NCBI GenBank assembly: GCA_028751875.1
Contig: CM054145.1
Span: forward strand, 10,046,467 to 10,110,466
Length of the DNA: 64,000 bases
From: Rapana venosa
Taxonomy: Eukaryota; Mollusca; Gastropoda; Neogastropoda; Muricidae
Direction: 5' to 3'
In this document: positions 23,536 through 33,400 of the stretch, in pieces
Numbering within the stretch: the stretch's first letter is position 1
How the letters are laid out: the number at the start of each line of letters is the position of its first letter
Position numbers and translations under genes: made by a program
The notes under the pieces: model-generated
What the model saw: the letters and a program-made list of their open reading frames with translations, nothing else
The model's database searches: none
What the model was told of the DNA's origin: nothing

Positions 23536-26500
23536 CCCCCTTAAGAGAGAGATTGTGTGTGTGTGTGTCCCTGTGAGCATGCATTCAACAACACACAAAT
23601 ACATCACTGTGTGGGTGTGTAATATGTGCATGCTGGAATAAGAATGTAAAATATTTTAGCGCAAAAAAAAGACATGGTCTAAGTGGGTGGATATTAGTTA
23701 TTATTACCTTGTGTTTCGCCATTTTCATCAAATTTGAATTCTGGCATGGTATTATGCATTAGGATAGATAATCACATCACTAGTGAATCACATTAAATCA
23801 GAACATTGAGCTTGTGACTTGCAGTCTTTAGAAATAGTTACAGTTATAATCAATTATTACTACTGCAAGACTTAAAAAAAAAAAAAAAAAAAAGGAAATG
23901 CTGGATTACTATTGAGTCTCTATTAGGAATTGAAATTTTACCTTGCTGTCATTTGTTTTGTAGAAATTTGAAATGCTAGAATCTTTGACATGATTTGCAT
24001 TATGCATTCATGTGTGATATTAACCTAGGTTTGTTTTTTATTTTAGAAATCATGTTTTTTTGACTGGGAATAAGAGCTAGATGTGATAGGAAAAAGCTTC
24101 CAAATACAGTAGAGCACTGTGAGGTGTGTAATTTTATGAGGAAAGAGAAGATAAAGGGAATTTGCAGTAAGAAAGAATTATGGTAGTTGGACAAGTTAAG
24201 TACTTGATTAGATTGGAATATTTGGACAGTTAGTAAGAATTGCAGTGTGGTTGTGTGCACATGTATGCATGCATGGTCCTGAGATGTGTGAGTGTCAATT
24301 TTTTTCCTTCTTCTTTGTTATGTTTACTTGTGTTATTCAGTATGTAAATTATGTTTCCTTCCAGAAAATCAGATTGTGATTTAGTAGAGCAAAGGTGTTA
24401 ACTACAGCACAGAAACAGAAAACTGAAATTAAAGTGTAACTTTATATGATTTTAAAGGAGTCATAACAGCAAGAGTATAGAAAAAAAATGAAGTCCACGT
24501 TAAGCATTAAATTGTTTGTGGAGTTTCTGCTTTGTGCTTATGCATTCTAGCTTACTTTTTTTTTTTTCGGTTTCACCATTGTTTAAAGAAAAAAGCAACA
24601 TTGTGCTGTGTGAGGCTTTGCATTTCCATCATCCATTCATTGTGATTTGTTTCTTTCCTTGCTTTGAGGGAAAAGCAATTCTTAACAGGTGCAGACACGC
24701 GAGGTTTGACCTGACATGTTTTGTGTGTGCGTAACATAATGTGTTTTTATTCTTCCCAATATGGAGTTGGCTTGTCTACCTCTTTCAGTCAAATGGGGAA
24801 ACGTCTCATGGCAAAGTGTCGCATGCTTCTACAAGAGAACGAGGAATTAGGCAAGATGATCTCGTCAGGACGACACTGCCAAGCTGGAGTCGGAGATTGC
24901 TGTACAGAAGACACTGGTGACTGAAATGAAGACCAATCAGGATGGTGTGTTCCTTATATCTGTATTATTATTATTATTATTTCTTTGCCAAAGACAGTTG
25001 ATACTGATCTGTGTGTGATCTGTACAGTCAGCTGGTGTGTGTGGAATGCTACTGTGGGTTTTTCTCTCTTCTTAACATCATTGAAGTTTGGGAGGTGATT
25101 ATTCACACTTCATTTTCTAGCTGGATATCTTAGCTGAAATTGTCTCCCATGCAGCTGCTTTGGGCTCAAAGGGCTCCTGAATTTTTTTGATTTTTTTTTT
25201 TAGTGTAAGAGAGTAGAGCATGACAACTTTATCCATGAACAGGAAATGGATTTCTTATGTGGGTGTCTGGTTATTGATGCTAAAAGGACCAGTTTACTTC
25301 AGTGTTTAATCAAAATAGTTCTAAAAGCTTGTCAGTTCTGATTGTCATCATCATCATCATCATCATCATTACTGCTTAAGAGACTTAATATCTAGCTACC
25401 TGATATCTGTAACATTGTTGGTGTTTTAAGATATAAAGCATCAAACATGTATGTTTAATAAACAACTCAAAAAAATGTTTTAAGAAAAACTATTTTTTTA
25501 AACAGGCAAAGAGAATAAAAACAGCTTAGTAGAAGAAGCTGAGGATTCAAAATGGTACAGATTTCAATGAAAGAAAGAAAATTGATGTAAAAACAAAGCA
25601 ACCCCCCCCCCCCCCTTTCCCTCGAGCACACCACAGAACAATCAAATCATCAAAACAAAAGAAGAAAATGTGCTTAATGCTAGCAAGTTTGATGCATTTT
25701 GTGTGGAATTTGTAGACATAATCATTAAGTTTCTGAATTTGAGTTAGATTCAGAAGCATTACGCCCAAACCAATAAACTTGTTTAGGTAATGAGCACAGT
25801 GCTCAGTTTTGATCAGGCATTACATTCACTTTGCATCAATCTCAGCTGTTGATGTCAGACAGTTGAAAGGGGAAAGAATCTTTGTAGCCTGGGATCAACT
25901 CCAGCTGTTACTACTTTTTTCTTTCTTTCTTTTTTTTTTTCTACCAAGATAAAATTTTGGTTTGGTATGATTTAAAGAGAGAGAGGGTGGTGGTGGAGAT
26001 AGAACTGTTAATATTGGATTCATTTAATGTTTTGGGGGTGGGGTGGGTGGGTGAGATAGTGGTGGTGGTTGAATTAATGTGGCCGTTTTGTCTATTTTTT
26101 ATGGAATCTGATCAGTCTGATTTATTCAACTAAATTTGAAAAGGGGTGAAGTTTGAATATATTATGTACAGCCTTTTTTGTCTAATTTTACAGAAGTTGA
26201 TCAGGTAACTGAATGCTTTTAAGCAAGAAATTTTAGCAACAGAATTTATTACAAACAGTATGAATGTCTCCTCCGCCCCCCCCCCCCCCCCTTCCCCACC
26301 TGCAAAGAATGTTGATGCCAGATCTTGTTCTGGGGGGTTTCCGTGCTTGCCTTTTTTCTTTTATTTTATTGTTGATAAAATGGTATTGATAACATGAAAA
26401 TAAAGCTGTTTTAAAACAAAAGGAAGCAAAATTATGCCTAAATACTTTAGTACAAGGTAGGAAAAAATCTGATAGTTTTATAATCAATCAAAATCAATAA

Positions 26501-29500
26501 TCTTACCCACTGTAAGCAAAAAAATTGCTATTTGGTTATGTTGTTGTGCGTTCCCCAGCTTTACACCCTGGGGGTCACCCAGAACATGCACTCTGACTCA
26601 CCCATCCCACCTGGGAATCACTGTGAGATAGGAAGTACACCGGGTGAGAAGTTAGTGTGTATGACTATTTTCAAGTACCTCGCCACGTAGGCAGCCATAC
26701 TCCGACTTCAGAGGATTTTTTTCTCCTATAAAGGAGAGTGCAGGTTGTTATGTTAAGAGCTTGTCATGGCTGAAGGTAATCTCGACACAACATTTTAAAC
26801 ATAACAACACTTTAATGTAGGCCTTGGCAATTAGCTGACATCAATAACCTGACACAGCTATTGGCCTGGGCCAAGCCATTTGGTTATGATTGGTTCTTCT
26901 AGTTTGCTAGCTTGAACAAAAAAACAAGCTTTTGATTTAATTCAGGTTTGTTAGTGTAAGGATTTTATTTGTTTGGTTTTTGTTTGTGTGCTTTTTTAAA
27001 TTTTTGGAGGAGGCATCTATAAAACATTCAGAGGGTGCTGATGTAATTATATTTTGTAAAACATAGGAGAAAGGGCAAACTAAACTTAGCTCAGTAAGAA
27101 TGATAACAGTGTATTAGTTTTCGTCACACAGTAGATAATTTCAAATTTGATGTAATTTCCTTTTTTGGTCCCTGATATGTGCAGCTAATTTCACATTAAT
27201 CATCTGCACTTCTCGAATTAATGCCATGCCCATGTGTGTTTCATCTCAAACCAAAACTAACAATGCATTTGGAATTATCCTTGTTTGGCTGGTGCAAAGC
27301 CACCTGGCAGAGAAGGTTCAGCACTGCAGACAGGTTTTGAATATTATCCATTTAGATCCTCTACTATTAGAAAACCACTTCCCAAACTTCCATCTGATAA
27401 CTACTTAAACTCTGTAATCGCTTTTTCAGTAGCTACTGTGATATTACATTTGCTTCCTCATATGCCCAGGACTGTTCATTATGGGGAAGTTTCATCAGCA
27501 AAATCAGGGAAACCACATTGAGGAACTGGCCCATCCTCTTGGAGGGATGCTCATGTCCTGATGTTTTCTTCAGATCATTGAAAGAATCAATACTGTTGTT
27601 TGACTTCTTTTTTTATTTATTTATTTTTTTTACACATAGTTGTCTCTGGTATCCCATCCCCTTAGTGGCATTTAGCCTAATAGAGCATCACACTGGTGAT
27701 GGTGCAGGTTGAGTCTCTGCTCTCTGCTGAAATTTTTGTGAAGATTTGTATATGTTGGTATATGACTTTAAACTAAAGTCCCATGTGTGAATGCAGCATC
27801 TTATTTTACTCACATCTCATTTAATCTTTTGTGGGAAAATACACAAGCTTTGGCTGGTGGCATGGATGGCATGAACATACCCAGCATGCATCCAGAAAAT
27901 CCTGAAGAGCAGTAGGCTCTACCAGGTTCAGCTTACCCTTGACACACTGGCTGAAAATTTTGAGCTGTGTCTGAAAACTTCAGGGAGAAATCCTGTCAAA
28001 TTTTAGATTAGAAATCCAGTATGAGAAGATACCAAGACATCTGTTCATGCTCCTCTTGAGACCAAGCACAGCCCTTGTGGCAGAAGCATGGAGACAATTT
28101 TAACCTTTTTTTATATATAAAAATGAAAAAGGTGTGAAATGATTTTTCTTTGAAAATGTAAGATATGGAAATGTAATAATACATGCTGTCTGTATGTTCA
28201 CACATTTAAATTTTTAAAAATTTTTTATTAATCAGTATCAAATGTCTTTGGATTTGTTGAAAAAAAGTGAGTCTATGGGTGATCAGTTAGCAGGCAAAAT
28301 AGAGTGGTAACAATTGTTGAAAACCCAAATTTGTCGCAGAATTGAAAAGACCACCTTGAAAATAAAACCCAAGGCATCAAAAATGGTATGCAAGGGTTTG
28401 AGGCTTAAATTTTGTACTGAATTTTTTTTTTATACTCTGTCTTATATAACATTAGCTTTACTTTGTTGTGTCATTTTGATTTTTTTTTCCAATTCGGTGA
28501 GTAGTAAGTTAGAAAGTTTCTTTGAATGTGAGTCTCCTGGTTTATTGTTCTGTGGCAACTTTTCAAGCATTATTGAAATGGTGTCCTTTCTTCAAATAGA
28601 AGCATTTGTAAAGAAGACAGTTATGAGTGCATTGTTCACTTTGTTTTGCCTATCAAGTAGATAAGTTGAATAGACCTTTAGGGGATGGTGGCTGGAGGGA
28701 AGGGTTTGCTTTTATCTGTTGTGACATACCAGTGTTGCTGCTCTGACACAGCTCACTCTGATCTCACCACAGGCACTCATTCTGTTGACTTGTAGTAAGA
28801 ATGTTAAAAATACTCGGTGAGCTATTGATTACATAGTTGACATTGCTAGGCTCCATTGCACTACCGACCAGAAGAGATGTTCAATGCTAGTAGAACATTT
28901 GGAGCAGTGGTGTTTGTTGGCGTCTTTCATTGTGCAGCATATGTAGGAAACCAACTTCTAAGCTGATAACAGAAGTAGCCTTGTCATGGAACCAGATTGA
29001 GTGAGATGTGCGCTCTGGGGGTGGTGACTGTGACCAAGCCCCAGCAACAGTTTCAATAAAGGCTTTGACATGTGATAAACTCATCTCGGGTATGGGAATA
29101 GGAGACGGTGAAACTGGGTTACCATGAGAGGGTAGCTAGAGCTACGGAATCAGTTTCTTTTGGTTTTGTACAATTATAAGGAAAACCATATTATAGAGGT
29201 CTAACTAGATTTGAGGTTGTATGACAGGGATGATGCTCTTTTCTTATATGGTCGAGGCTGAAGAGATTCAGATTCTTGTAGTGTTAACCTGAGCAACTCT
29301 CAAATTGTCATGGATGACGAATAATACTTCAAGATGTGGTCCCAGTCTTCTTAGTTAGCTCATACAGTACTCAACTCTGGGCCAAAATCAGCTGATAAAG
29401 AAAACAACCCAAAAAACCCACCTGTGAATGTTAAAAGTCTTGAACCTATTATTTTTCCGTCTGTAGCCAACTGCATCACTAGCTATAAAAGTGGGGGGGG

Positions 29501-30404
29501 GGGGGGGGGGTTGTTTTGTTTTTTGGTGGGGGGGGGGGGGGGGGGGGGGGAGATAATGTTGAAATCACTTTTAAAACTTTAAAGTATGTTCTCAGTAAAT
29601 GAACAGTATGGTTTAATTTTATATAATTTAAAAGTTGATTTCTTTTAACTTTTGTTTTATAAAGATATTTGTTATGCTTGGATGAGGAGAAAGGAGGGGA
29701 TAGAAGATGTCTACATAGTTGTGGGCTAGTGGAGATGTGTTGCACCCATAAGTTTTTGTATTGAACTAATTATATACCAAAACAAAACAAAAAAGAATAT
29801 CCTTGGATAACTTCACAAGTGACATAACATCCTTTGAATTGAATGATCCTATCGTTCTTCAGAAGTGTAGAGAAATAAGACTAGCTGTCATATCTGTGGT
29901 ATAGATTTTGAATGTGAATGAGTAAAATCCAGTGTGAATGAGTAAAGAAACAAGAACATTTTGTTATTATTAAAAAAAAATGTTTTTAAAGTAATGGAAC
30001 ATTAAGGCAATAAGGCAGGTGGCATGCTTCCAGGTATGCCAAGGTTTTGTTCAGCAAATAATCTTCTCTCACAATGGCATACTTTGTCTTTGCCTTGAAG
30101 TCTGTAAATACCAGGAGTTTAGAGGTTTTTTTCCTTAAATTGATATTCGCATAACCATATATCTGAAGTAGTAGTGATAGGCACTGCAAAGTACAGTTTT
30201 AAAGTTGAAGAAACCAGGTAGGCCATTGTATACTTGATACACTTTACACAATTTCCTCTGAGAAAGGTAATTATAACGAATGTGTATCTTTCGACTTTGG
30301 TTTTAATTCAAGGTTATGTTCCTTGAAGAAGGTGACCTTGAATGAAAAGATTTCTTTTGTGTAACCAGAGATTGTGAAAGGGATTTGTGTGTGTAAGTAA
30401 GGTG

Positions 30405-30435
<31 letters not shown>

Positions 30436-33400
30436 TGGTGTGTGTGTGTGATTCGAAGACCTGATGGGCCTCAGATAAATTTTAAGATCATATGAAAGTG
30501 AGCTCCACAATAGGTTTGGTCCATTGTAGTGTATTTACCTGCCCATATAATGATTTATTTAAAACAGAGGTTTGACTGTACCAGCATCACTTATGTCTTG
30601 TAAATGACAGGTCATCAGTTAGATTATACCCACTGAAAAGTTCTGCATTTTGAAAACTTGTGGTTTCTTTAAGTGGGGATATAACGTTTATATATGCTGT
30701 TCAAAGAAAGTTATTGACCAGTTTTTCTCTTGGGTGCCAAACAAATGTGGTGTAACTTCGTCAGTATTCAAATTGTTATATATTCATTTTATTATTTTTA
30801 CAACACATTTTATTACTTTAACAACAACAGCCTGATAAACAAATAAATCTGAATTTTCAGTCACAAAGAATTCAGCGTGACTGTAACAGTGTCAGTATCA
30901 AGTATGCCCACTATTCTGTGCCAGACAAACAGGGCAGTGCTATCTCTTGGAGGTCACCAGCTTGAAAAGGAAAGTTGTGGGGACCACAGAAGAGTTGACC
31001 AAAGAATAGCATTTTCCTACAGCAGGGTGGAGTCAACCAGATGCCTTGGCCTGCCAACAGCTTGGACCCATAGTCAGACATCAGTGGCCATAGTGCCTGC
31101 AGGGTATTGCTGTCTCATCCTACTCAGTGTAGCTGTTGATTTGGCTTCAGCGGGACTTGTCTTTGGTGTTTGCATGGCAAAATGCATGAAAGACTGCTGC
31201 CTAGACCAAAGGGCAGTCACAGAAAATGGTCAACACAATGTTTATCTTTTTGACGTGCTGTACTCTTTTGACAGAAAATTCAGGTTTATGTTGTTTGTTT
31301 AACTGTAGTTTTGAAACCAGTGCATGGGTGATTTTCCTTCCATTTTAAACAGAATGCCTATTGGCAATTTTTTAATTTATAAAGATTTTTTTATTTAAAG
31401 AATATTATTAGATTCAAGACTGGATTCTTTTGAAAATGACCAAAATGACAACCTGTTAGAGAAACCTGGAAAACTCTCTAAAATCAATAAGCTAGAGAGA
31501 TATTTTTGTGTGAAAAAAATAAAGGTTCAAATGCATGCGAGTACATGGACAAAACTGACATGTAGTAGCAGACGACAAAGTGTCAAAGGCAGGTGCAGAA
31601 AGTTGCTGGAAGTTGTTTAGTGATTGCCCAAGTTGGTACACTTTCATCTGTATGAGTTTAAAATGACAAAGCAAGGCAAAAGCTATGCATTGTAATCCCA
31701 TGTAACTGATGAAAGCTCAGCTCATAGCTACATTTTTTAAAAACTTGAAACATACAAACCAAAAAAAGGGTGGCGCTGCTCTTGTGGAGACGCGCTCTCC
31801 CCAGGGAGAGCAGCCCGAATTTCACGCAGAGAAATCTCGTGACTTAAAGTGGTATAAACATTTTTTTAAATAAATAAAAAATTTCAGTCTAAGCGTACCA
31901 GTTACCATACAGCATAACATTTTGTCATGTTTAAAATTTTAAGTATTGTAAATGAAATGATACACACTGAGTTTAATGCCATATTTAAAAAAAAAAAAAA
32001 AGTCTTGTGACACATGTCTCTCCAAGAACAAACTGGATAAGACAAGAGTGCTACTGTAATCATCGTTGAGTGGATTTAAATATAAGCACACATGCACCAC
32101 CACCCCCATTCCCCCACATACATACACACAAAGAAATGCGCAAATGTATTGCTAATTTTATTTTGGGTGGCGGTGATAGAGCTTAGTATGGGTAGGCTGC
32201 AAATTTAATAAAGCATAAATCACATCCTTCAAATGTCTTAAAACAGATTGAAATTTTTTTAATCCTGTACTGTTAAGAGGTCTGTATGATTGCAATACAC
32301 ATAGTCTAATGGGGAAAGTCTTCAGGCACAAGCTAATGTTCCCACACATTTTGAAAGACTCTCTGCTTAGGCTGCACAACATTACTGCCAACTCTATTTT
32401 TCTTGACTGGTGGTTTTTAGACAGTAAAGAGATTCTTAGATATTGTTTTCATACAAGATTTTTTTGGTTTTTCATGTCAGAAATAGTTTGTCTAAGTTTT
32501 CTTTTTAAATAAAGCTTCAGCTTCAGGGGACTGTGCCCCCTGACCCCAGATTTTTAGGAGGGGGAGAGATCACACCTCTCCCATAAACTCGTCCACTGAA
32601 GTATTCCTCATTTTGACATAAGGTTGTTGGTTTGCTGTTATATTTATTCATGTAACGCACGTGGGGGAGGGGAGCACTTATAGTTATACTTATAGCCTAA
32701 GCTGTAGAGAAAATTAAGTTAATTATTGGACTTTTTTTTTTTTTTTTTAATCACCCATGCCATTGAAACTAATGTAATAAGTATGCGTGCTCATTTGTTG
32801 TTATGTTAAGCTTGTGAAAATGTTATGTATTTTGTTTAAACAAACGTTAATTCAGTAAAAAGACATTGTACATAAATCCATTTCTGTGACTAAGGTTGTT
32901 TTGGGATGCACATGAAAAACTGGTCTTAGAGTTTCTTTGAGTGGTATACTTTCATGACACGGACATAAAAAAACAATTTTTGTCTCCAAATGTTGCAATT
33001 TTTTTAGCAGCTAATACATATTATATTAGAAAGCTCACAGAATAATAGTAACATTGTATCTGAATCGTATGTGTAAAAGACAAGTGTGTTTGTGTGTGCG
33101 TGCGCAAAAAGAAACAAAATTGGTGGTATATTCTAAACTGATGATTGATGATCATTCATTGTGGGTCTTCCACATTTTTTTAAATGTTTAATTACGTGTT
33201 TCTTTTCAAGAGCATATGGATTATTTACTTTTTTTGTTAGTTTTTGTTTTGGATTGATTTCTTTAAAAAAAAAAAAAGTAATAGTTTAATGTACTATATA
33301 ATAAAGAAGTTGTGAAGTCATCTCTTCGCTGACAGTGAATGTATGGAGTGCAACATTGCCTGGTGCTTGGTCATTTAACAGAGGAATAGAAAAATACACA

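Noticed and set aside
30877..31302. 141-codon open frame (plus) in WTAP intron 6
   Set aside because: A hydrophobic stretch is present, but no known motif, no splice-site support and no neighbouring exon of the same gene.
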